Shown here: positions 17,140-26,009 of the stretch, piece after piece | Position numbering within the stretch: position 1 is the stretch's first letter | Layout: each line of letters starts with the position of its first letter | Assembly: GCA_024276675.1 (NCBI GenBank) | Contig: JAJRWT010000063.1 | Location: forward strand, 186,001 to 250,000 | Direction of reading: 5' to 3' | Origin: Myxococcota bacterium | Lineage (GTDB): Bacteria; Myxococcota_A; UBA796; JAFGLY01 | Length of the DNA: 64,000 nt | The notes under the pieces: model-generated | What the model was told of the DNA's origin: nothing | The model's input: only the letters and a program-made list of their open reading frames with translations | Database searches by the model: none | Made by a program: the position numbers and the translations under genes

Positions 17140-19064
17140 CTACTCCAGGTAGCCCAGGGCCCTGAGCTTGGATTGCTGCTCCGCGGACAACTCGGAGGTG
17201 GTGCGGGAGATCTGGTCCTCGCCCATGTCTTCCAGCAGCTTGTCGGTCTCCTGCCGCAGAAACTGCAAGAGCTGAAGGCCCTGGTTGTCCACCTGCAACA
17301 GCGCAAGAGAACCCACTTCCTGGGAAGGGTCCAGGGCCATATCGTAGTACTCGTCACCATATGCCGGGGCTTCCCGTCGCACGAAAAGCGTCTCGTTGCT
17401 CCGGAGGCTCGCCATTCTCCACCTGGGCTTCGTGATCTCCCCCGCCGCCCTGGCCCTCAGGTTGGCAACCCGATCAAAACAGAAGCCCCTGGCCTGGATG
17501 CTCGAACTCTTGCCATCGATGATGCTGCCCAGGGGACGGCCATCCACCGAATCCGGCACGGGCAGTCCCAGCAGCTCCAGCACGGTGGGCGCCAGGTCGG
17601 TCAGCTCCACCAAAGTCCGGACGCGAAGCCCCTGGGGAAGCCTTCCAGGGAAACGCATGACCATGGGAACCCTGGTGGAGGCATCGTACAGGTCATCGCC
17701 GTGATCAAACCAGACCTCGTGCTCTCCAAGGGCTTCGCCGTGATCACCGTTGATGATCACCAAGGTTCCATTCGCCAGACCTTCCGTATCCAGAAAGTCC
17801 AGCAACCGCCCCGCCTGCGCGTCGGCGTAGGTGATCTCTCCATCGTACTGGGCAATCACGTAATCCAGGTCTGTGATACCCTCCAGACTCTCACGCATGT
17901 ACGGAGCAACATCGTGAACCGGTTCCATGGACTTGTGCCTGGAATCCCTGGGGTTGCCCTGGTAGTATGCCCGGGCATAGGGTTCCGGGGCTCGTATGGT
18001 CCGTGGGGGTCGAAGAGATGAACCCACAGAAACCATGGCGCCTGCCGCCCATCAAGCCACTGGAGAGCAGCATCCACGGTGTCCTGTGCTCTGCGCTCCA
18101 CCACTTCGTCGGGAAAGAAGTGCCTGCGAAGCATGTCTGTCGTTCGGAAGGGCAGAAGGGCGCCGCTCCCCTTGACCCAGCCGAACTCATCGTCGTAGAC
18201 ATCGAATCCCCTTGAAAAGCCCAGGTCGCCGTCCAGCACGTAGGCGGAGACGAATGCTCCGCAACGATAGCCATGGGCCCTCAACAGCTCGGGCAAGGTG
18301 GGAATATCGTCGGGAATCGGCACGCCGTTCAGCAGGACGCCGTGCCCCCAGGGCCCGGTTCCTGTCAGCATTGTGCCATGGCTGGGTCCAGTGACGGCGA
18401 TCTGTGCGAATGCCTTCATGAAGAGCACGCCCTGCGCCGCCACGGTATCGAAGTTGGGGGTGCTCACACGACTGCCATAGGCACCGATGTGATCGGCCCT
18501 GGTGGTGTCCAGGGTCACCCAGAGTACGTTGGGCATGCCATCCTGAGGCTCACCCCGGGCCGCGGGAAACCCAAGCCCTGTCCCTACCCGCACGAAGAGC
18601 AGCAGGAGGATCACTACGGTGCCCATAAACACCGGCTTCCTGCCCCGTATCCGCCATCCCAGAATAATCCCGCCCCCTGAACACAGAGCCGCTATCACGG
18701 CGAAAACCGTAGTGTTGCCCTGGAATGGAAAGGGATCCTGGAATGGTGGAGGATCCGCAAACCAGCGTACCGCCATGTCCCACAGCAACATTGCGAATAT
18801 TCCCAGCAGGAAACTCCACCAGGCCCGCCTGGCTCTGACGTATCTCTGGCCCAGAAGCAGTCCAAAGAAGAACCCCAGGACGGCTCCGCAAAGCCCCGTG
18901 GACAACGCCCCGACGAGCAACAGCGCCACCACGGCGGAGCTGTCCTTGAAAAAGGTGGCGGCAAGAGTCACATGCCCTGCCTCGGCCAGACCATAGAGAG
19001 TCGCGGCAAGGGCAGCGGTACAGGTGCACAGCAGAGCGGAGACCAGGCGTGGAGATCTGGACAA
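17140..19064 (-). pseudogene. Membrane sulfatase-family hydrolase with a one-base frameshift at 17987-17990
   Basis: Two overlapping frames form one sulfatase/phosphoglycerol-transferase-like gene. The N-terminal frame (ATG 19064) has four or five membrane segments (about residues 1-170), then VLWVTLDTTRADHIGAYG, a Thr-type nucleophile site TGPSHGTMLTG, and WVHLFDPHGPYEP, after which it runs into unrelated residues. The second frame resumes PEPYARAYYQGNP, IAQYDGEITYADAQ, VIINGDHGEALGEH and ELTDLAPTVLELLGLP, and ends ALGYLE. One extra C in the mRNA-sense run at 17987-17990 would restore PHGPYEPPEPYARAY. It could be a sequencing or assembly error, a true mutation, or recoding. The intact enzyme would be 640 residues. 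Confidence 0.8.
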
Positions 19065-19103
19065 TGACCTATCCGGGTTGGTTGTTGATCAGAGTTGGGA
19101 ATT

Positions 19104-20627
19104 CTAATCCACAACTCCGTCACAGTCATTGTCGATCCCGTCACCGCTGATTTCCTGTGCTGCGGGATTGACCGAAGCGTCGGAGTCGTCGCAGTCACCG
19201 CCGGCGCCGTCAGTAAAGCCATCGCCGTCGTCATCGGCGTTCACGGTGCCCTCGTCCACCTGTCCATCACAGTCGTTGTCGATCCAGTCGGCGCGTTCAG
19301 AGGCGCCCGGGTACACGCTCGAATCGCCATCGTCGCAATCCCCTGCCGCCTCGGTATGGCCGTCGCCGTCGTCGTCGTAGTACTCGGTGCCCTCGTCGAT
19401 GGTGCCGTCGCAGTCGTTGTCCACCCAGTCCGCCAACTCCGTGGCCCCTGGATAGCTGCTGGAGTCGTAGTCGTCGCAATCACCACCTTCCACGCCGTAG
19501 CCATCGCCATCGGCGTCGGCGGCACCGGAGTCGATGACACCGTCGCAGTCGTCGTCCACCCCGTTGTTGAAATCCTCGGTGGCCACGGGCGAAACGGTGA
19601 TGTCCCCGTCGCTGCAATCACCACCCAGCACCTGGGGACAGGATTCGGAGACGCTTCCCTGGCAGGGGGCCTGCTCGCAGTAGCAATCGCCGTCGTCGTC
19701 GTAGGCCTCGGTCCCTTCGTCGATGATTCCGTCGCAATCGTCGTCCACGCCGTTGGCCTGCTCGGTTCCACCGGGATTTACATCCGGGTCGGAATCGTCA
19801 CAATCGCCCCCGCACAGCGCCCAACCGTCGGAGTCCTGGTCGTACTGCTCCACGTCGCCGTTTTCACAGTCATTCCCACTCAGGGACACCGGCACGAGAT
19901 CCGGCACTCCAGGGCTGAAGTCCATGGTCATGTTGGCATGGGCCGGCTGGGAGTCTTGAGGGTCGAAGCGCAGATCCAGGACCAGCATCTCGCCAGCGCC
20001 CAGCTCCATGGGCAGCTCGGCATCCAGTGAAAACACCGAGTCCGAAAACTCGGCAGCCACCAGGGTAATGGCCGCAAGGCCCTGGTTCTCCAGAGTCAAC
20101 TCCCGGAGGGCGAAGTCCGATGGCTCCACCTGCCCGAAATCCAGGGCCATCGGCCAGACGCTCAACGAGGTCTCCACCGCCTGCCCTCTGACCACGGACA
20201 CGAGGTCCGAGTTGGATGCGTCGCTGATTATGTTCACCTCCACCCAGTGATAGCCTTCTTCGGTGGGGCTGTAGACGAAGTCCAGGAAAGCCTCGCCCCC
20301 GCTGGGAACGTCGAGAGGCTCCGAGCCCAGATCGGTGGACAACTGGAAAAAGTCCCCCTGGCCCACCACCAGGTCCACATCGCGGATCTCTGCGTCCGGG
20401 CCCTTGATGCTGTCGAGGCGAAGCGCGAACTCCAGGGAGTCGCCAACGGAAACGACACCCAGGTCGAGGAACTCGGGGTATATGGATAGTTCCTTGCTGG
20501 TCTCGGTCACGGTGAAGTCCGAATCACAAGCCGTCATGGCCAACAGGAGGCCCAAGGCGAGTGATGGTCTGTTTGCCGGCAGAATGCGGTCGAGACTGGT
20601 CTTGCATGGTTCGGGATACAGTTTCAT
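19104..20627 (-). CDS. MopE-repeat lipoprotein with an N-terminal Ig-like domain
   Basis: A 507-residue acidic lipoprotein. ATG 20627 shares a base with the stop of the upstream gene (TGATG), with GAGG six bases before it. The signal peptide ends in the lipobox LAMTACDSD. Residues about 45-250 form two Ig-like/ASPM-SPD-2-Hydin-type beta domains (LSIYPEFLDLGVVSVGDS, then MALDFGQVEPSDFALRELTL). The C-terminal half is six or seven MopE/TSP3 repeats with D-x-D-x-D-G cores (for example YDDDGDGHTEAAGDCDDGDS). It ends abruptly inside a repeat at GVVD. The likely role is a calcium-binding surface protein. Confidence 0.86.
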   Translation of the reverse strand: MKLYPEPCKTSLDRILPANRPSLALGLLLAMTACDSDFTVTETSKELSIYPEFLDLGVVSVGDSLEFALRLDSIKGPDAEIRDVDLVVGQGDFFQLSTDLGSEPLDVPSGGEAFLDFVYSPTEEGYHWVEVNIISDASNSDLVSVVRGQAVETSLSVWPMALDFGQVEPSDFALRELTLENQGLAAITLVAAEFSDSVFSLDAELPMELGAGEMLVLDLRFDPQDSQPAHANMTMDFSPGVPDLVPVSLSGNDCENGDVEQYDQDSDGWALCGGDCDDSDPDVNPGGTEQANGVDDDCDGIIDEGTEAYDDDGDCYCEQAPCQGSVSESCPQVLGGDCSDGDITVSPVATEDFNNGVDDDCDGVIDSGAADADGDGYGVEGGDCDDYDSSSYPGATELADWVDNDCDGTIDEGTEYYDDDGDGHTEAAGDCDDGDSSVYPGASERADWIDNDCDGQVDEGTVNADDDGDGFTDGAGGDCDDSDASVNPAAQEISGDGIDNDCDGVVD

Positions 20628-22567
20628 CACACACCTCGCCCGCCGGAGACGGCGCAGCCTCGCCTTCTGGATGCCATCCACGAGAGGGCCAGCAGCAGGG
20701 CCGAGCCGGCCAGTCCCGCAGGTCCGGTGCTGGTACAGCCACAATCGGATGCCGAAGCGCCTGCGTCGGTGGAGTCGTCTCCACAGCCTTCGTCAACATC
20801 GCCATCGCAGTCGTTGTCTACACCGTCGCACATTTCGTCCATGTCGGGGTTCACCCAGCCATCGGAGTCATCACAATCACCGTCGGCGGTGGTGAAGCCA
20901 TCGCCGTCTGCATCGCCGGCGCTTGATTCGTCGATCTCGCCGTCGCAGTCGTCGTCGCGACCGTTGTGTTCTTCAACGGCGCCCGGGTGGATGTCGGGGT
21001 TGTCGTCGTCGCAGTCACCGGCGTTCTCGGTGAAACCATCGGCGTCGTCGTCGTAGTAGTCGGTGCCTTCATCCACTTCGCCGTCGCAGTCGTCGTCGTA
21101 CCAGTTTGGCTGCTCCAGGGCGCTGGGATTGACGTCGGGATCGGCATCGTCACAGTCGCCGTCGTACTCGGAATAGCCGTCGCCATCGTCGTCGTAGGCT
21201 TCCGTGCCCTCGTCTGTTTCGCCATCGCAGTCGTTGTCCAGGCCATCAGGAAGCTCGGGGGCTCCCGGGTACGAATCGGCATCGCCTTCTATGCAATCCC
21301 CGCCTTCCACCAGGTAGCCGTCGCCGTCGGGGTCGTCGGCCTGTGAGTCCACCTCGCCGTCGCAGTCGTCGTCCACGCCATTGGAGTAGTCCTCGGCGGC
21401 GCCGGGGTAAACGGTGGAATCACCGTCGTTGCAATCGCCTTCCAGCTCGGAGTAGCCGTCGCCGTCGTCGTCGTAGCAATCGGTGCCTTCGTCGATGGTG
21501 TCATCACAGTCGTCGTCCACTCCGTTGCAATCCTCCAGGGCCGCGGGATTGACGGCGGCATCGGCATCGTCGCAGTCCCCTCCCGACTCGGTGAAGCCAT
21601 CGCCATCGTCGTCGTAGAAATCGGTGCCCTCGTCTACCTCGCCGTCGCAGTCGTCGTCGACGCCGTCGGCGGTCTCCCAGGCACCGGGATGGACAGAGGA
21701 GTCGTCGTCGTAGCAGTCGGAACCACCCACCTCGGTGCTATCCCAGCCGTCGCCGTCCACGTCGGTGAGATCGCTGCCGTCGCAGTCCTGGTCGATGCCG
21801 TCGTATGGGACTTCGGTGGCTCCGGGATAGATGCTGGAGTCGCTGTCGTCGCAGTCGGAACCGCCGCACGGCCCACTGTCGGCGAGGTAGCCGTCGGAGT
21901 CGTCGTCGCAGCACACCGTGTCGCCCACGCAGTCGGAGTCGTCGCAGTCGATGTCGCCGTCGAAGTCGTCGTCCAGGTGGTTGTCGCAGTCCTCGGGGCA
22001 GCCGGTACCGGCCGAGACATCGAAGCTCAAGGTGTAGTGGCCGTCGGAAGCGCCGCAGTAACCGGAGTAGATGGGGCCGAACATCCAGCCGTAGGCTTCG
22101 ATGACTATGAAGTAGGTTTCTCCTGATACACAGGTGAAGGTCACCGTGTCGTCGTCTGAGTCGGCCGCGGTGGAACCGGCCACGCAACCGGAGTTCTCGC
22201 GGCAGGTGTCGTCCAGTATGTAGATGTCCAGATCGCAGTCCATGCCGGTGATCTCCAGCGTGACGGATCCCGAGTGCTCGCATGTGAAGGAGTAGACGTC
22301 TTCGCCGGCGGTCTGCTCCAGGCCGGAATAGGGTGTACCACAGGAGTAGGGGGTGCTGCCCAGGTAGCTGGTATCACTGCCCGAGACACGATCCGAGAGG
22401 TCGGAAGAACAGCTCAGTTCTTCGAGTATGGGCACGTAGGCGGGGCAGTCGGCGAAGGCGCTCCGTGAAGCAGACACGAAAAGCAGCATCATCGTTCCCA
22501 GGATCCAGAACCACCGTGGACTCCTGCCTCCGGATCGACGGCTTGTCGCAAGATGGTGTTGCACCAT
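20627..22567 (-). CDS. MopE-repeat surface protein with MYXO-CTERM-like sorting tail
   Basis: A 646-residue exported protein. Signal peptide residues about 18-40 (ILGTMMLLFVSASRSAFA) are followed by a pre-peptidase-like beta domain (about residues 45-190) with paired Cys (DVYSFTCEHSGSVTLEITG, then CVSGETYFIVIEAYGW). About nine MopE/TSP3 repeats fill residues 195-600. The tail CGCTSTGPAGLAGSALLLALS followed by WMASRRRG has the Cys, hydrophobic helix and Arg cluster of MYXO-CTERM signals, suggesting C-terminal processing and outer-surface anchoring. It is transcribed with the lipoprotein gene downstream. It may bind Ca2+ or another metal; binding is inferred from the repeats. Confidence 0.88.
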   Translation of the reverse strand: MVQHHLATSRRSGGRSPRWFWILGTMMLLFVSASRSAFADCPAYVPILEELSCSSDLSDRVSGSDTSYLGSTPYSCGTPYSGLEQTAGEDVYSFTCEHSGSVTLEITGMDCDLDIYILDDTCRENSGCVAGSTAADSDDDTVTFTCVSGETYFIVIEAYGWMFGPIYSGYCGASDGHYTLSFDVSAGTGCPEDCDNHLDDDFDGDIDCDDSDCVGDTVCCDDDSDGYLADSGPCGGSDCDDSDSSIYPGATEVPYDGIDQDCDGSDLTDVDGDGWDSTEVGGSDCYDDDSSVHPGAWETADGVDDDCDGEVDEGTDFYDDDGDGFTESGGDCDDADAAVNPAALEDCNGVDDDCDDTIDEGTDCYDDDGDGYSELEGDCNDGDSTVYPGAAEDYSNGVDDDCDGEVDSQADDPDGDGYLVEGGDCIEGDADSYPGAPELPDGLDNDCDGETDEGTEAYDDDGDGYSEYDGDCDDADPDVNPSALEQPNWYDDDCDGEVDEGTDYYDDDADGFTENAGDCDDDNPDIHPGAVEEHNGRDDDCDGEIDESSAGDADGDGFTTADGDCDDSDGWVNPDMDEMCDGVDNDCDGDVDEGCGDDSTDAGASASDCGCTSTGPAGLAGSALLLALSWMASRRRGCAVSGGRGV

Positions 22568-22692
22568 GTTCCCTCGCTTTCCTTGAGTGGCCCACAGATG
22601 TGGCTGCCGAGTTGTCTACTGGTAGTTCTACCATGTTCGAGTCATCATTCCCACACCGAATTCCCTGGGGAAAAGGTGTTTGACGGCGCCTG

Positions 22693-22711
22693 CTCCCACG
22701 CTGCGTGGGAG
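22693..22711 (-). terminator. Terminator-like hairpin directly after dnaE2
   Basis: A perfect 8-bp stem CTCCCACG / CGTGGGAG with a CTG loop begins one base after the dnaE2 stop codon. No T tract follows, so termination strength is uncertain; it may instead protect the 3' end. Confidence 0.5.
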
Positions 22712-25700
22712 TCAGTGGAAATCCCTGCTCCTGGCATTCACCGGGACGGCCTCGGGAACAGGAAATACCCTGTAGGCCAGCAGGCTGATGGCCTGATCCT
22801 GGCGCTGCAGGCGGCCCATGATCTCGAGAAGGCTCGCTTCCCTTATCAACCTGCGCTGCCGTTTATAGACCCGGGGCCTGATGGCGACGTTCACCATGCC
22901 GGTTTCGTCTTCCAGGGTGAGAAAGACCATACCCGAAGCGGTGGCAGGACGCTGGCGGCAGGACACCATCCCCGCCACCCGCAGGATCCCGCCGTCTTGC
23001 TGCTCCGCCAGACGATCCGCGGGGATGATTCCACGTTCGTCCAGGTTCCGACGGATGATCCCGATGGGATGTGCCCTGAGGGAAAGACCGGTGGAACGAT
23101 AGTCGGCTCGCATCTCGTCGATGGGGCCGGCGGAACCTACGTTCAAACCAGAATCTGATCGGCAGAGGCCTGCCAGGAGGGGGCCGTTCCAGAGGCCGTC
23201 GATGGCCCACAAGGCCCTGCGCCGCCTGAGCCCCATGGAGATGAAGGCATCGGCGTGTGCCAGTTTTCGCAGGGCTCCACGGCCCAGGCCGCTGCGCAGA
23301 GCCATGTCAGCAAGATCCCGAAAGGGAGCCTGCCTACGGGCAGCTTCCAGGCGGTCGGCGTCGGACTGGCCCAGCCCGGCCACGAGACGAAGCCCGAGAC
23401 GCAGGGCGGGCCCCTGCTTGGAGCCTTGCTTTTCTGGCTGATGGCTGCTTCCGGAGCATGGATCGCCCACACCCTGGGTGGACTCGAGGCTACAGTCCCA
23501 GTTGGAGTGATTTACGTCGATTGGCAGAATCCGTACACCATGGCGGCGAGCGTCGGCCACGAGTGATGCTGGAGAATAGAAACCCATGGGCTGGGAGTTG
23601 ATCAGAGCCGCGGCAAAGGCGGCAGGGTAGTAGAGCCGCAGCCAGGCGGAGACATAGACCAGCAGGGAAAAGGAAGCCGCGTGGGACTCGGGGAAGCCGT
23701 ACTCGCCGAAGCCCTGGATCTGCTGAACGATCCTCTGGGCATGTTCGCCATCGATGCCGTGTTCCCGGAGACCCTTGTAGAGACGGCGAGCTATGGGACC
23801 CAGCGTGCCCTTCTTGCGCCATGCCCCCATTGCCCGCCGAAGCTGATCCGCCTGCCCCGGAGTAAAACCCGCCACGGCCACCGCGATGGCCATCACCTGC
23901 TCCTGGAAGATGGGGATGCCAAGGGTTCGCTCAAGAATGGGCTCCAGAGCTGGGTGGGGATAACTCACGGGTTCGTCTCCGCGGCGCCTGCTCAGGTATG
24001 GGTGGACCATGCCGCCCTGGATGGGGCCGGGGCGGACCAGTGAGATCTCGATGACCAGATCGTAGAAGCAGCGCGGTCGAAGCCTTGGGAGCATGGACAT
24101 CTGGGCGCGGCTCTCCACCTGGAACACCCCCATGGTGTCGGCCTTGCAGAGCATGTCGTATACAGCGGGGTCTTCGGGCGGGATCCGGGCCATGCTCCAG
24201 CGCAGCCCATATGACCAGCCACCGGGGGGGGCGGCGCCCAGAGCCGCCGTGGGGGTGCTGAATGGCTCGGCGGCTGGCGGGGAAGAGCCATTATCGTCGG
24301 CCTGCCGGGATCCTTCCACGCCACAGGGCCGTGCGCCGGATACGGGCCAATGGGCCACAAGATCGAAGCACTTTCGAATGGCCGTCAACATGCCCAGTGC
24401 CAGGAGATCCACCTTCACGAAACCCACATGGTCGATGTCGTCCTTGTCCCACTGGATGACGGTTCGCCCCTTCATGCTGGCAGGTTCCACCGGTACCTTT
24501 TCGACCAGGTGGTCGTCCGTGAGGACCATGCCCCCCGTGTGTATGGAGACATGGCGTGGAAAACCGCGTATCTGTTCCACCAGTTCCAGGGTCAGGGCTA
24601 CTCGATTATCCCCCGGATCCAGGCCGGCACCCGCCAGGTCGATCCCCGTGACCGGCTCCCTGCCCCATCGATCCAGGCCCCGGGCCAACCGGTCCACCTG
24701 ATCCGGGGAAAGCCCCATGGCCTTGCCCAGGTCGCGCACGGCGGAACGGGGACGGTAGGAGATCACCTCGTTGACCATGGCCGCTCTGTGGCGACCGTAC
24801 TTCCGGTAGGCGTACTGGATGACTTCTTCTCGACGTTCGTGTTCGAAGTCCACGTCGATGTCGGGAGGTTCATCACGTTCCGGGCTGATGAATCGCTCAA
24901 ACAGCAGGTTGGACCGTGCGGGATCCACGGAGGTGATCCCCAGGGCGAAACACAGCGCGCTGTTGGCGGCGGAACCCCTCCCCTGGCAGAGTATGCCCCG
25001 CTTTCGAGCGAAGTCCACCAGGTCGTGTACGGTCAGGAAGTAGGCGGGATAGCCGAGCTGGTCAATGATTGCCAGTTCACGCTCCACCTGGCGGCGCACC
25101 CTGGCGGGCGCCCCCTCCGGATAGCGCCAGGCGAGACCGCGCCTGCCCAGCTCCCGGAGCCAGCTCATGGGCGTATAGCCCTGGGGAACCACCTCGTGCG
25201 GATAGCTGTACCGGAGCTGGTCCAGGGTGAATGTGCAGCTCCGGGCGACCTTGACGGTCCGTTCCACGGCTTCTTCGAGGGCCCGACCGCCCACCCTGCC
25301 AAAGCGACGGTATACCCGGGCAGGCGCCTGGAGCACCCGCTGGGCGTTGGGGGCCAGGGCACGCCCGGCCCGGTCGATGGTGGTCTTGCGACGAATGCAG
25401 GTGAGTGCGTCCAGCAGTTGGCGACGCTGGGGCCGGTGCATGTGTACGTTGCCGCACGCCAGCAGATCCATACCCGTGAAGCGGGAAAGTGCCACCGAAT
25501 GCGCCACCACGGCCTCGTCCGAGGCCAGGAGATTCAGGCTCAAGGCGATGAAGGCCCTGTCTTCGAAGACCTTGGCAAAAGGAGCTGCCTGTTGGGGGGT
25601 CCAGGGGCCGTGGAGCAGAGCCACCAGGCCCTGGTGGTGCTCCAGGACCAGTTCGGGTTCGTGCAGTGCCACACCCTTGGGCTGATTGCGGCGGCCTTCG

Positions 25701-25981
25701 GTGAGGATACGGCAGAGATTGGCCCAGCCCTGGCGGTTCTGCACCAGCAGGACCAGTGCAGGGAGCCCATCCAGGCTCAAGGTGGCGCCGCTCACCAGGT
25801 GCAGCCCCAGCTCCCTGGCTCGGCGGTGGGCACGTACCAGGCCGTAGACGCCATCCCGATCCGTGAGGGCGAGGGCGGACAGGCCCAGTTGACGGGCCCT
25901 TTGTACCAGTTCTTCGGGAAAGCTGGCGCCTTCCAGGAAGGAAAAATTGCTACGGCATGTCAGTTCGGCGTATTGCGGCAT
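22712..25981 (-). CDS. dnaE2: Error-prone DNA polymerase III alpha homologue DnaE2
   Basis: A 1089-residue C-family polymerase acting in SOS-induced translesion synthesis with ImuB. The N-terminal PHP domain begins PQYAELTCRSNFSFLEGASF. The polymerase core has RGSAANSALCFALGIT, PPDIDVDFEHERREEV (catalytic Asp pair), HTGGMVLTDDHLVEKVPVEP and DTMGVFQVESRAQMSMLPRL, then FGEYGFPESHAASFSLLVY typical of DnaE2. A C-terminal OB fold follows. ATG 25981 is used; AGGG lies 8 bases upstream. Two low-complexity insertions are notable, about residues 565-605 (rich in Ser, Pro, Ala) and about 810-830. It overlaps no gene but lies 28 bases after imuB. Confidence 0.92.
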   Translation of the reverse strand: MPQYAELTCRSNFSFLEGASFPEELVQRARQLGLSALALTDRDGVYGLVRAHRRARELGLHLVSGATLSLDGLPALVLLVQNRQGWANLCRILTEGRRNQPKGVALHEPELVLEHHQGLVALLHGPWTPQQAAPFAKVFEDRAFIALSLNLLASDEAVVAHSVALSRFTGMDLLACGNVHMHRPQRRQLLDALTCIRRKTTIDRAGRALAPNAQRVLQAPARVYRRFGRVGGRALEEAVERTVKVARSCTFTLDQLRYSYPHEVVPQGYTPMSWLRELGRRGLAWRYPEGAPARVRRQVERELAIIDQLGYPAYFLTVHDLVDFARKRGILCQGRGSAANSALCFALGITSVDPARSNLLFERFISPERDEPPDIDVDFEHERREEVIQYAYRKYGRHRAAMVNEVISYRPRSAVRDLGKAMGLSPDQVDRLARGLDRWGREPVTGIDLAGAGLDPGDNRVALTLELVEQIRGFPRHVSIHTGGMVLTDDHLVEKVPVEPASMKGRTVIQWDKDDIDHVGFVKVDLLALGMLTAIRKCFDLVAHWPVSGARPCGVEGSRQADDNGSSPPAAEPFSTPTAALGAAPPGGWSYGLRWSMARIPPEDPAVYDMLCKADTMGVFQVESRAQMSMLPRLRPRCFYDLVIEISLVRPGPIQGGMVHPYLSRRRGDEPVSYPHPALEPILERTLGIPIFQEQVMAIAVAVAGFTPGQADQLRRAMGAWRKKGTLGPIARRLYKGLREHGIDGEHAQRIVQQIQGFGEYGFPESHAASFSLLVYVSAWLRLYYPAAFAAALINSQPMGFYSPASLVADARRHGVRILPIDVNHSNWDCSLESTQGVGDPCSGSSHQPEKQGSKQGPALRLGLRLVAGLGQSDADRLEAARRQAPFRDLADMALRSGLGRGALRKLAHADAFISMGLRRRRALWAIDGLWNGPLLAGLCRSDSGLNVGSAGPIDEMRADYRSTGLSLRAHPIGIIRRNLDERGIIPADRLAEQQDGGILRVAGMVSCRQRPATASGMVFLTLEDETGMVNVAIRPRVYKRQRRLIREASLLEIMGRLQRQDQAISLLAYRVFPVPEAVPVNARSRDFH

Positions 25982-26009
25982 GGCGAGCCCTGTCGTGGAT
26001 GAACAAAGG

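Noticed and set aside
19104..22567. CRISPR-like or satellite DNA in the GTC/GTCGTC-rich region
   Set aside because: The periodicity comes from codons for Asp/Gly repeats in two real proteins, not from a spacer array.
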